Shown here: positions 8,350 through 16,126 of the stretch, in pieces
Position numbering within the stretch: the first letter of the stretch is position 1
Layout: the number at the start of each line of letters is the position of its first letter
NCBI GenBank assembly: GCA_964343195.1
Contig: CAYFIR010000054.1
Coordinates: 1-40,961, forward strand
Reading direction: 5' to 3'
Length of the DNA stretch: 40,961 nt
Origin: CAYVAP01 sp964343195
GTDB taxonomy: Bacteria > Bacteroidota > Bacteroidia > J057
Notes under the pieces: model-generated
Database searches by the model: none
Told to the model about the DNA's origin: nothing
Seen by the model: only the letters and a program-made list of their open reading frames with translations
Program-made: the position numbers and the translations under genes

Positions 8350-9606
8350 TTACTTGTCAAATACGATGGTGTATCCACGGATACCGTGCTCTGGAGCGTC
8401 AAGTCCAGACTCCTCATGCTCTTCAGATACCCGGATGCCCCATACTGACTTCAGGATGAAGAAGATCAGCATCGCGCTACCAAAGGCAGCTGCACCCGCG
8501 ATGGCTACACTGGCCAGCTGTACCAGGAACTGGTCCATGCCAGCTTTGGCACCGAAGATGCCCACAGCCAGGGTACCGAATACCCCACAGGTAAGGTGAA
8601 CAGACACAGCACCTACAGCGTCGTCAAGCTTCAGTTTGTCCATTCCAATAGCGGATAGTACTACCAGGCAACCAGCGATCAGGCCGATGATGATGGCTTC
8701 CCATGGGCTCATCAGGTCCGCACCAGCAGTGATACCTACCAGACCAGCCAGGATACCATTGAGGGCCATGCCGAGGTCAAGGCGCTTGAACATGATAAAG
8801 GCCATCAATACGCCACCGATCGCACCAGCAGCAGCAGCCAGAGAAGTGGTGACCAGTACCAGAGAGGTTCCTCCGGGCTCAGCAGACAGGACAGAACCGC
8901 CGTTGAAACCGAACCATCCCAACCACAGCAGGAATACACCAATTACAGCAAGGGGTACACTGGAGCCAGGGAAGTCATTTACCTCACCGTTAGGACCGTA
9001 CTTTCCTTTACGAGCACCGAGCATGATCACACCAGCAAGGGCGCCCCATCCTCCTACAGAGTGTACAAGGGTAGAACCAGCAAAGTCATAGAATCCAAGA
9101 TCTTCACCACCCAGGGTGCTCAGGAATCCTCCACCCCACTGCCAGCTACCGATGATAGGGTATACAAGGCCTACAAAAAAGACAGTGAATACCAGGTAGG
9201 AAGAAATCTTGATACGCTCAGCTACTGCACCAGACACGATGGTAGCCGCAGTAGCAGCAAACATCCCCTGAAAAAGGAAGTCAGTCCAGTAGGTGTAGCC
9301 TTCATTATAGGCAAGATCAAGGCTACCATCCGCACCGGTTGGAGCTCCAAGACCTACCCCAAATGCAAGTACGCCTTCAATGGTCCAATCACCAGGATAC
9401 ATCATGGCAAAGCCAAAGAGTGCATAGGTAATCAGCCCGATAGCAGGGGTCAGGGTGTTTTTAAACAGAATGTTTACCGTGTTCTTGGCTTGCGTAAAGC
9501 CAGCCTCAACGCCAGCAAACCCCAGGTGCATAATAAAAACCAGGGCCGTCGCCAGCATCATCCACACATTGTTGGTGGTTAGCGTGTTTAGAGCAGTTTG
9601 TTCCAT
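8350..9606 (-). CDS. amtB: Ammonium transporter (Amt family)
   Basis: This is a polytopic inner-membrane channel for ammonium uptake, 418 residues from the preferred start at 9606 (MEQTALNTL). Eleven or so helices are evident. The family landmarks are visible: the FAGSTLVHSVGGWGALAG block, carrying the first pore-lining His and following the DFAGS aspartate, and SVHLTCGVFGTLAVG with the second pore His. The frame extends 16 codons upstream to 9654, but a consensus -7 promoter box (9652-9659) overlaps that extension, which argues for the internal ATG. The short cytoplasmic tail ends in HGIRGYTIVFDK. No PII (glnK) gene lies next to it, although the family is usually PII-regulated. It is divergent from glutamine synthetase. 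Confidence 0.96.
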   Translation of the reverse strand: MEQTALNTLTTNNVWMMLATALVFIMHLGFAGVEAGFTQAKNTVNILFKNTLTPAIGLITYALFGFAMMYPGDWTIEGVLAFGVGLGAPTGADGSLDLAYNEGYTYWTDFLFQGMFAATAATIVSGAVAERIKISSYLVFTVFFVGLVYPIIGSWQWGGGFLSTLGGEDLGFYDFAGSTLVHSVGGWGALAGVIMLGARKGKYGPNGEVNDFPGSSVPLAVIGVFLLWLGWFGFNGGSVLSAEPGGTSLVLVTTSLAAAAGAIGGVLMAFIMFKRLDLGMALNGILAGLVGITAGADLMSPWEAIIIGLIAGCLVVLSAIGMDKLKLDDAVGAVSVHLTCGVFGTLAVGIFGAKAGMDQFLVQLASVAIAGAAAFGSAMLIFFILKSVWGIRVSEEHEESGLDAPEHGIRGYTIVFDK

Positions 9607-9651
9607 AAAAAAGTATGAAAATGAATGTGTCTTGTGGGAACCGAACAGGGG

Positions 9652-9684
9652 CAAAGATATTGAGATTTTTTAAAATTAGTCCAA
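9652..9684 (-). promoter_or_regulatory. amtB promoter (TTG-N22-TATCTTTG)
   Basis: On the minus strand an exact Bacteroidota -7 box, TATCTTTG (9659-9652), lies 22 nt downstream of a TTG (9684-9682). The predicted transcript would start near 9645 and give a leader of about 40 nt before the ATG at 9606. This placement supports the shorter protein start. Confidence 0.65.
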
Positions 9685-10426
9685 TTTTTTAGCGATCTGA
9701 TTAAATTTTGTCCGAATTTTTATGATAAAATTAAAAATATCACAAAGCCACATTGGGCGGGCTCCCCCAACTTATACACAAACTCGAACTATTTAACATA
9801 TGAACAACCCTCCATATAGCCCAAACAGCCCACAACACAAAACACTGACTATCAACATTTTAACATTAAGATAACACCCTCCTAACAATTGGTTGTTAGC
9901 CAGCGCGCTGGCAGCCAAATACTACACCAAATACAAAATATTCCGATACCGCAAAGTGAATTAAGCCTACTCGATGCTTCGACATATTTTTATCATATTT
10001 TTTCAAGAACGACCTAAAACTGAACCAACACCAACCATAAAAGCCATTAAATGAGACCAAAAATTAGAAATACCCCGTTAAACAAGATCAAAAATCAACC
10101 AGCAACCATACTATCCAAACAAATCAGAATCATTCACGCCGCAAAAAGCAACTTCTCCACCTATTCTATCCTAACCGCCTGGCAATCTGAATCAAATCAA
10201 AACTCTTCGCCGCAAGCGAGACCGCTTAATTTGGCGATTCTATTTTTTTACTTTTAATTTGCAGCACAGTTAGGTATTGAGCGCCATTCATTTTCCCGAC
10301 TGCTCATATTGCGTCAACCTGAGATCAGTTGCAGGGACATAGAATTGAGCGCCTCAACTATCAGCCAATCCATTGGCAATCTTTGATTACTTTTTTACAT
10401 CAGCATTTTTGCAACACTCTCAACAA
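9660..10426. other. Long AT-rich divergent regulatory region between amtB and glutamine synthetase
   Basis: No supportable gene lies here. Two adjacent palindromes stand out: CTAACAA-TTGG-TTGTTAG (9882-9899) and the perfect 14-bp GCCAGCGCGCTGGC (9899-9912). The 10-mer ATTGAGCGCC occurs twice (10276-10285 and 10344-10353). A near-consensus -7 box AATCTTTG (10378-10385) sits about 40 bp before the glutamine synthetase ATG. The size and structure suggest regulated expression of both nitrogen genes. The 68-codon frame at 10051 is AT-rich and featureless. Confidence 0.6.
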
Positions 10427-11437
10427 ATGGCAAAATCTAAATTGGAGTATATCTGGCTAGACGGATATAAGCCAACTCAATCACTCAGAAGTAAAACTAA
10501 AGTAGTTGACAACTTCAGCGGCAAACTGGAAGACTGTCCTATGTGGTCTTTTGATGGAAGCTCTACTGAGCAAGCAGAAGGGGGTTCTTCTGACTGCCTG
10601 CTACAGCCAGTGTTCATATGCCCGGACCCAGCTATCGAGAATGGCTGGTTGGTAATGACTGAGGTACTCAACGCCGATGGTACTGCACATGAGTCCAATG
10701 GCAGAGCCATGATTGACGATGAAGATGATGACTTCTGGTTTGGATTTGAGCAGGAGTACTTCCTCTGGGATCCGGAAACAGATAAGCCTCTTGGATTCCC
10801 TGTTGGTGGATACCCTGGACCTCAGGGACCATACTACTGTGGAGTTGGTGGTCAAAATGTATTTGGACGTGACTTCAAGGACGAGCACCTCGACCTTTGC
10901 CTTGCTGCCGGTCTGAATGTAGAAGGTACCAATGGCGAGGTAGCCATGGGTCAGTGGGAATTCCAGATTTTTGCCAAAGGCGCAAAGCAGGCTGGTGACG
11001 AAATCTGGGTAGGTCGCTACCTCCTGGAAAGACTGACTGAGAAATATGGCCTGTTCATCGAGTACCACCCCAAGCCTCTGGGAGAGCTTGACTGGAATGG
11101 TTCCGGAATGCACGCCAACTTCTCCAATACCTACATCAGAACTGCTGCCTCAAAGGAGAAAATTGAGAAAGTATGTGAAGCTTTCCGTCCTGTAGTTGAC
11201 GAGCACATCGCAGTTTACGGTGCCTACAACGATCAGCGTCTGACTGGTAAGCACGAAACCGCTGCCATCACTGACTTCTCCTATGGAGTTTCTGACCGTG
11301 GTGCTTCTATCCGTATTCCAGTTTACACCGTACAGCATGGCTGGAGCGGCTACCTGGAAGACAGAAGACCTGCTTCTAACGCAGATCCCTACAAGGTAGC
11401 TGCCCGTATCATCAAGACTGTAAAAACTGTCTCCTAA
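10427..11437 (+). CDS. glnA: Glutamine synthetase, type II (GSII, eukaryotic-like)
   Basis: The enzyme makes glutamine from glutamate, ammonia and ATP in the cytoplasm and is the partner of the ammonium transporter across the intergenic region. At 336 residues it has the short GSII length, not the ~470 of GSI or ~700 of GSIII. Diagnostic blocks are the beta-grasp WSFDGSSTEQAEG, FGFEQEYFLW with the metal-binding Glu, GTNGEVAMGQWEFQI, NGSGMHANFS with the ATP/Glu site, and RLTGKHETAAITDFSYGVSDRG near the C-terminus. GSII lacks the GSI adenylylation loop, so control is probably transcriptional. I start it at 10427 (MAKSKLEYIW); the frame extends to 10373, but a -7-like box at 10378-10385 overlaps that extension. 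A strong terminator follows. Confidence 0.96.
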   Translation: MAKSKLEYIWLDGYKPTQSLRSKTKVVDNFSGKLEDCPMWSFDGSSTEQAEGGSSDCLLQPVFICPDPAIENGWLVMTEVLNADGTAHESNGRAMIDDEDDDFWFGFEQEYFLWDPETDKPLGFPVGGYPGPQGPYYCGVGGQNVFGRDFKDEHLDLCLAAGLNVEGTNGEVAMGQWEFQIFAKGAKQAGDEIWVGRYLLERLTEKYGLFIEYHPKPLGELDWNGSGMHANFSNTYIRTAASKEKIEKVCEAFRPVVDEHIAVYGAYNDQRLTGKHETAAITDFSYGVSDRGASIRIPVYTVQHGWSGYLEDRRPASNADPYKVAARIIKTVKTVS

Positions 11438-11457
11438 TTTGAGGCAATTTTGAACAT

Positions 11458-11491
11458 AAAAGCTCCACTGATTTTTCAGTGGGGCTTTTTT
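11458..11491 (+). terminator. Rho-independent terminator of glutamine synthetase
   Basis: The stem AAAAGCTCCACTGA pairs with TCAGTGGGGCTTTT around a TTTT loop (one T-G wobble) and ends in a T-run. It begins 20 bp after the stop codon. Confidence 0.9.
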
Positions 11492-11499
11492 GATGGATA

Positions 11500-11560
11500 G
11501 TATGAGGTATGAGGTATGAGGTATGAGGTATGAGGTATGAGGTATGAGGTATGAGGTATG
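11500..11560. repeat. Heptanucleotide tandem repeat (GTATGAG) x 8.7
   Basis: Eight perfect copies of GTATGAG run head to tail from 11500 to 11555, followed by GTATG. The tract lies just downstream of the glutamine synthetase terminator and outside any gene. The related string GAGGTATGTAGG follows its end and also occurs near 362. Such heptamer tracts resemble the short tandemly repeated sequences described in cyanobacteria. Confidence 0.95.
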
Positions 11561-11643
11561 TAGGGTGATTTGATACTCTGTATCAAAGGTTGCGCCTTAT
11601 TCCGCATACCATATTCCCGATTCCGCTCATCATTCATACGGGC

Positions 11644-11704
11644 AAAAAAAATAGGCAGCCCTGGGTAGGGCCGCCTGACAGGGGATCTTGACAGGTCAAG
11701 GATC
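11644..11704 (-). ncRNA. Candidate small RNA 3' end: two hairpins and a T-run on the minus strand
   Basis: On the minus strand, a hairpin GATCCTTGAC/GTCAAGATC (11704-11684, one bulge) is followed by AGGCGGCCCT-ACCC-AGGGCTGCCT (11676-11653, one mismatch) and then eight T (11651-11644). That is a good intrinsic terminator with no minus-strand gene upstream of it within this intergenic region. An independent small transcript is one explanation; a stray terminator is another. The rest of 11438-11892 holds only the heptamer tract and the promoter at 11834. Confidence 0.35.
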
Positions 11705-11833
11705 CAGGGGTTATGGGTGTTTAGTTGGGTATTTGTTATTATTCAACGTAGCAAAATACATCAGGTCACATTTTTTACGGAGAAATGAATATCCGTGTGC
11801 AATTGCGCCAAAAGTGCGATCCTGAGACTTTTA

Positions 11834-11841
11834 TATATTTG
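11834..11841 (+). promoter_or_regulatory. -7 box TATATTTG for the GHL10 glycosidase gene
   Basis: An exact TAnnTTTG box lies 51 bp before the ATG at 11893. No TTG stands at ideal distance; the nearest is at 11803-11805, 28 nt upstream. The predicted transcript would start close to the GTG at 11866, which therefore is an unlikely start. Confidence 0.5.
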
Positions 11842-11892
11842 ACGTCAGGCTCTTAACCCTACTTTGTGCCACCCCTAAATTGTTCTCCTCAC

Positions 11893-13467
11893 ATGAGACT
11901 AGCTTTCTCCAGGATGTCATTTGCCATCTACAAACCCTTTCTCCTCTTTTGGGTACTTGCGTTCCTGTCCCAAATGGTGCTGGGGCAGAACAGTCCTTCT
12001 GGCCGGGAATTGAGAGGAGCCTGGATCGCGACGGTCAAGAATATTGACTGGCCATCTCGTGGTGGACTTAGCTCCGATCTGCAACAGCAGGAACTGCTCA
12101 CCCTGCTTGATACCCTGGAAAGTGTCGGGATCAATGCGATTTTTCTTCAAATCCGGCCTTCAGGTGAGGTTTTCTACGACAGTCCCTTTGAGCCATGGAG
12201 CCAATGGTTGACAGGAGAACCGGGTAAGCAGCCTCAGCCGTACTATGACCCGTTGGAATTCGCCATATCTGCCGCGCACCAGCGAGGCATGGAGTTCCAT
12301 GCCTGGATCAACCCCTTTCGGGCAGAACTGGACTGGTACCCTGGAAAGCGATTGCCCTATAACCATATAGGAACCCGACACCCTGAGTGGTGCGTAGCTT
12401 ATGGAAAAAACCTGTACCTGGACCCCGGCCTGCCAGAGGTCAGAGACTACGTGATCCAGATAGTTCTGGATATTGCCAAACGCTATGAGATCGATGCCAT
12501 CCACTTTGACGATTACTTCTACCCCTATCAGATTGCGGGTGTCGATTTTCCAGACAGCAGCAGTTTTGAACTCTGGGGCAGTCCTATGGCTGACAGGGGA
12601 GACTGGAGGCGGGACAATATCAACCAGTTTATCGGGACATTGAGGGATAGCCTGCTGATGGTAGCACCTGAGCTTCAGCTGGGAATCAGTCCTTTTGGCG
12701 TATGGCGAAATGAGCGGGATGATCCACAGGGATCCCCAAGCCGAGCTGGCCAGACCAGTTACGACGCCCTATATGCCGATGTGAGACTGTGGCTTAGGCT
12801 GGGCTGGATCGATTATGTCGTTCCGCAGCTATATTTTAGCATTGGCTATCCTCCAGCTGATTTTCAGAAGCTATTGGCCTGGTGGGGCGAAAACTCCTAC
12901 GGAAAGCGGCTATACATCGGCCATAGTCCTTACAAAATTGCCAACAATTCTGATACAAACTGGGATACACCCGCTCAGATTCCCATGCAGGTCCAACTGG
13001 TAAGAAATAATCCCAATACCCTGGGGAGTGTCTGGTTTAGCGCCCGGTGGTTTGACGTAAATCCTATGGGATTTGCCGATTCATTGCGACAGCATTATTA
13101 CCAATACAAGGCACTGATCCCTCCATTAGAGTATTCGGAAATATCGGCTCCTGCAAGACCGCTGGATCTGGAGACCCGGTCAAACAAAATGGGTGTTGAG
13201 ATTACCTGGAAACCGAACGAGGATGACAGGACCCGTTATTATGCGATATACAGGAGGCGCGGAAAGGAGCTTCCCTCTATTGAATCAGCGGACCTTTACA
13301 GGGTTGTTTCATCGGATCAGACCGTTTTTGTGGACGAGCAGACCCTTTTTCTCCGGAGGTACTCCTATAGGATTACAGCTTTGGGAGCCAACCATAAGGA
13401 AAGTCAGGCAAGCCTGCCACAAGTCCAAAGAAGATGGTCGGGGTTTGGCAATAAGGGTAATGAATAA
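11893..13467 (+). CDS. GHL10-family glycosyl hydrolase (DigH/YngK-like), secreted, with C-terminal FN3-like domain
   Basis: The 524-residue precursor has a signal peptide ending near MVLGQ. The mature protein opens with ELRGAWIATVKNIDWPS, the signature of the glycosyl hydrolase-like 10 (DUF187) family, a TIM barrel. Further family blocks are NAIFLQIRPSGEVFY, HAWINPFRA, the DAIHFDDYFYPY acidic block where catalytic residues are expected, and GISPFGVWRN. E. coli DigH of this family cleaves denuded septal peptidoglycan glycans, so a cell-wall role is likely. After about residue 430 a fibronectin-III-like domain follows (PARPLDLETRSNKMGVEITW). A GTG at 11866 and an ATG at 11914 are alternative starts; the promoter box at 11834 and the signal peptide favour 11893. 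Confidence 0.9.
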   Translation: MRLAFSRMSFAIYKPFLLFWVLAFLSQMVLGQNSPSGRELRGAWIATVKNIDWPSRGGLSSDLQQQELLTLLDTLESVGINAIFLQIRPSGEVFYDSPFEPWSQWLTGEPGKQPQPYYDPLEFAISAAHQRGMEFHAWINPFRAELDWYPGKRLPYNHIGTRHPEWCVAYGKNLYLDPGLPEVRDYVIQIVLDIAKRYEIDAIHFDDYFYPYQIAGVDFPDSSSFELWGSPMADRGDWRRDNINQFIGTLRDSLLMVAPELQLGISPFGVWRNERDDPQGSPSRAGQTSYDALYADVRLWLRLGWIDYVVPQLYFSIGYPPADFQKLLAWWGENSYGKRLYIGHSPYKIANNSDTNWDTPAQIPMQVQLVRNNPNTLGSVWFSARWFDVNPMGFADSLRQHYYQYKALIPPLEYSEISAPARPLDLETRSNKMGVEITWKPNEDDRTRYYAIYRRRGKELPSIESADLYRVVSSDQTVFVDEQTLFLRRYSYRITALGANHKESQASLPQVQRRWSGFGNKGNE

Positions 13468-13495
13468 AAAACAACCGCCCCTGTATAGGAGCGGT
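13464..13495 (-). terminator. Minus-strand hairpin terminator after the GHL10 gene
   Basis: On the minus strand ACCGCTCCT-ATAC-AGGGGCGGT (13495-13474, one wobble) is followed by a TTGTTTTTT tract. No minus-strand gene is close: the L,D-transpeptidase ends at 13939. It could end a long transcript from that gene or a separate small RNA. On the plus strand the hairpin lacks a T-run. Confidence 0.5.
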
Positions 13496-13938
13496 CCAAA
13501 CCCAAACAAACACCATGAAAAATCTTTATTGAAATCCTGCGTTGCAGGTGGAATCAAAATCTACTGAATAAATGTGGCTGATTGTATTGTTAATTGAATA
13601 CTTGGGCAATTTAATAAAACTGACAGCAAAACTTCAACACTTTAGGTTAATTCTTATAAAAAAATTACAATATTTTTGACTGTCAATAAAATATCAAACT
13701 GTGCTACTCAGCCGCTACTTCCAATCGTTTAAGTAATATACACGATGAATTTCACAGTTCAAAGATTTTGGTCATTTTTTGTGTCAAAAAGACACAACCT
13801 GTAAATCCCGAACTCTTCCCATTCCCTGCAAAAATCTATCCTGATATGAACACCCTCTTTCCTGAAACCGCAATCGGTCACTTACGGACCGTAAATGGGT
13901 AATATTGAGCCCCAAACTACCTTTCGCCGTTGTCATCT
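13496..13938. other. AT-rich intergenic stretch with two perfect palindromes
   Basis: I see no gene here. Two operator-like inverted repeats are present: TTGTGTC-AAAAA-GACACAA (13779-13797) and TTACGG-A-CCGTAA (13882-13894). A short CCTGC-GTT-GCAGG hairpin lies near 13537-13549. Neither palindrome has a T-run, so they are not terminators. Confidence 0.5.
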
Positions 13939-14748
13939 CTACTTCAACTCAGGATCCGGCCAGTTTCCGCCTTCAACCAAGCCCGGGTAGCCAGAGGCGG
14001 TAACCTGAATAAGCACTGGATCAAGATCCGGGTCGAGCCAATCCAGAATGGATTTCATTTTCCCCTTGGCCATAGAGGTACACCCTGCCGTGCCGGATCC
14101 TCCCTCACGCCATACATGCAGAAAAATACAGGATCCCCCACCGGGCACAGCGGGTTGGGCATTATGCAACACAAACACTCCCCATTCATACAGGTCATCG
14201 TCCCGTAACATGTGGTCGGTACTCGTCCAGTCAGCCTCCCGGGTACCTTCATCCAGGATGCGATTATAGGCTACCGAACCAGTATCTTCTATACACATGG
14301 TTGTTTCTACCACCGGCGTATACTCCCAATCCATAGCCCCCACCTCCTCTGGCAAAGCATAGCCAAATGCAGTCCCCAGGGCAAAAATTCCGGCTGGTGA
14401 CTTCAGATCACCTTCCTGCTTTACAGGCCCCTCCATACCCCGGTAGTCCTCAAGGCCTATCCCCCACCCCAACCCATTTTTCCCAATCAGAACCGGAACT
14501 TTTTCTCCGGCCTGTTTCCACTCTCCTTCATCGCCGGCTTCACTTTCCCACAACTCATATTGTGTGAGTGTACCCTCTGCAGTATCCCAATCTGATGTCG
14601 TAACCACCAGTACCTGTTTTACCTTTTGGGGTGAAACCGACTGAGCGGTGTCGTTCTCTTCTGTCGAAGTAGAAGTCACACAGGAGGACCAAAACAGCAT
14701 ACTCAAGGAGATGCAAATCAGAACAATCCAGATTTTACGAGGGTTCAT
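13939..14748 (-). CDS. L,D-transpeptidase family lipoprotein (YkuD-like catalytic domain)
   Basis: The 269-residue product begins with a lipoprotein signal peptide (hydrophobic stretch, then FWSSC at about 19-23). The C-terminal half carries the YkuD-type active site in the variant FLHVWREGGSGTAGCTSM (about residues 209-226), with the conserved His, then Thr-x-Gly-Cys holding the nucleophilic Cys. Upstream are the typical DLKSPAGIFALGTAFGY and SVAYNRI blocks. Such enzymes form or remodel 3-3 peptidoglycan crosslinks or attach proteins to the wall; this TAGC variant subgroup is little characterised. It lies divergent from the isoaspartyl-peptidase gene, with 74 bp between the starts. Confidence 0.85.
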   Translation of the reverse strand: MNPRKIWIVLICISLSMLFWSSCVTSTSTEENDTAQSVSPQKVKQVLVVTTSDWDTAEGTLTQYELWESEAGDEGEWKQAGEKVPVLIGKNGLGWGIGLEDYRGMEGPVKQEGDLKSPAGIFALGTAFGYALPEEVGAMDWEYTPVVETTMCIEDTGSVAYNRILDEGTREADWTSTDHMLRDDDLYEWGVFVLHNAQPAVPGGGSCIFLHVWREGGSGTAGCTSMAKGKMKSILDWLDPDLDPVLIQVTASGYPGLVEGGNWPDPELK

Positions 14749-14822
14749 AAAGACAATATTTTGTGGCTTAGAAGTAAGTTAACTAGCTTTTAGGACTTCC
14801 ATCAGACCAAATGCCTTAAAAA

Positions 14823-15845
14823 ATGAGAAACCTGATACTAATTCTGATCCCCCTGCTGTTTGCAGGTTGCATGGCCACCCCAAAAGGAGCTGACTGGGCC
14901 CTGGTGATACATGGCGGAGCGGGCACCATCGAACGAGGCTCCATGACCCAGGAAAAAGAATCCCAGTACCGGGCGGCCCTTACAGAAGCCCTGGAGGCAG
15001 GGGCTGCTGTCCTGGCTAATGGCGGTAGCAGTGCGGAGGCAGTAGAAGCCACGATACATATAATGGAGGACAGCCCCCTATTCAACTCCGGTAAGGGGGC
15101 CGTATTCACCAGCGAGGGCACAGTCGAACTTGATGCTTCCTTTATGGATGGAGCGACTGGCAATGCAGGTGCCGTCGCAGGTGTAAAAACCGTCAGACAT
15201 CCCATTTCGGCCGCACGAATGGTCATGGATTCCTCCGTTCACGTGATGATGGCCGGCAATGGAGCCGATCAGTTTGCCCGCCAAATGGGGCTGGAGATTG
15301 TTAGCAATGAGTACTTTTTTACCGACCGTCGTCACAACCAACTAAAACGAATTCAGGAACAGGAGCAGGGAACCATGCTTGACCACGACTCAGAAGGCGC
15401 AACCGAAGGCATGGACCCACTGGACAAAAAACATGGTACAGTAGGCTGCGTCGCACTGGATATGGCCGGCAATCTGGCAGCGGGCACTTCTACAGGGGGG
15501 ATGACCAACAAGCGATTTGGCCGCGTCGGGGACTCTCCGGTCATCGGTGCCGGAACCTATGCCGACAATGCGACCTGTGGAGTTAGTTGTACCGGGCATG
15601 GAGAATACTTCATCCGTAATGTGGTGGCATATGATGTAGCAGCACGCATGAAATACCTCGGTGAATCAGTAGCAACGGCTGCAGATCATGTGGTCAACAA
15701 ACACCTGGTGGAGCAGGGAGGAACCGGTGGACTCATCGCCATGGATGCACAGGGGAACATTGCGATGCCTTTTAATACCGCAGGCATGTACCGCGGCTAC
15801 TTAAAGGCCGATGGCGAAATTGTAATAGAGATATACAGGGATTGA
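14823..15845 (+). CDS. Isoaspartyl peptidase / L-asparaginase (Ntn-hydrolase), lipoprotein
   Basis: This is a plant-type asparaginase of 340 residues. The N-terminus is a lipoprotein signal peptide (LIPLLFAGCMA). The family pattern follows: VIHGGAGTI, the NSGKGAVFTSEGTVELDASFMDG block, and the autocleavage site KHGTVGCVALD, where Thr206 should become the N-terminal nucleophile of the beta subunit. After it come STGGMTNKRFGRVGDSPVIGAGTYADN and TGHGE, the usual substrate-binding segments. The enzyme removes beta-aspartyl residues from peptides or hydrolyses asparagine; the lipid anchor places it in the periplasm or outer membrane. It faces away from the L,D-transpeptidase gene and shares its short intergenic region. 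Confidence 0.95.
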   Translation: MRNLILILIPLLFAGCMATPKGADWALVIHGGAGTIERGSMTQEKESQYRAALTEALEAGAAVLANGGSSAEAVEATIHIMEDSPLFNSGKGAVFTSEGTVELDASFMDGATGNAGAVAGVKTVRHPISAARMVMDSSVHVMMAGNGADQFARQMGLEIVSNEYFFTDRRHNQLKRIQEQEQGTMLDHDSEGATEGMDPLDKKHGTVGCVALDMAGNLAAGTSTGGMTNKRFGRVGDSPVIGAGTYADNATCGVSCTGHGEYFIRNVVAYDVAARMKYLGESVATAADHVVNKHLVEQGGTGGLIAMDAQGNIAMPFNTAGMYRGYLKADGEIVIEIYRD

Positions 15846-16076
15846 GGAGGGTTTGTGATTTGGAGTTCGGAGTTCGGAGGGAGAAACGAGGCGCGGGGCT
15901 GGAGATCACCTCCCCTACCTTCCACTGCCCACTGAACTATGACCAATGAAAAACTCCCTTGATCACGGCTCGTTTCCCAATCCTACTGGCAATTCCTAAA
16001 AAAATACTAAAAAATTCTACCCCCACTAGGTTTTCTACTAATGCTTTTATACTTTGCTAAAAGATTGGGAAGCCTA

Positions 16077-16089
16077 CTAATTGAATTAG
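16077..16089. promoter_or_regulatory. Palindromic operator candidate CTAATT-G-AATTAG
   Basis: A perfect 13-bp palindrome lies 37 bp upstream of the XRE-S24 regulator start. A near-consensus -7 element, TACTTTG, lies just upstream at about 16050-16056. This placement fits autorepression by the regulator. The gene-poor stretch 15846-16126 otherwise contains only a short heptamer duplication (GGAGTTC twice, 15862-15875). Confidence 0.45.
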
Positions 16090-16126
16090 GCAATGTCTTT
16101 TTGTAACTCCTCAAGACTTCGCTGCC

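Noticed and set aside
9607..9654. N-terminal extension of the ammonium transporter (16 codons)
   Set aside because: An exact -7 promoter box (9652-9659) overlaps it, and the family start aligns with MEQTALN.
10051..10257. Open frame of 68 codons between the ammonium transporter and glutamine synthetase
   Set aside because: Lys/Asn/Ile-rich composition that mirrors the AT-rich intergenic DNA, no signal or domain, no promoter or terminator.
10373..10426. N-terminal extension of glutamine synthetase (18 codons)
   Set aside because: A -7-like box lies inside it, and GSII proteins normally begin close to the MAKSKLEYIW start.
11500..11560. Possible CRISPR array
   Set aside because: The units are 7 bp, contiguous and without spacers, so this is a simple tandem repeat.
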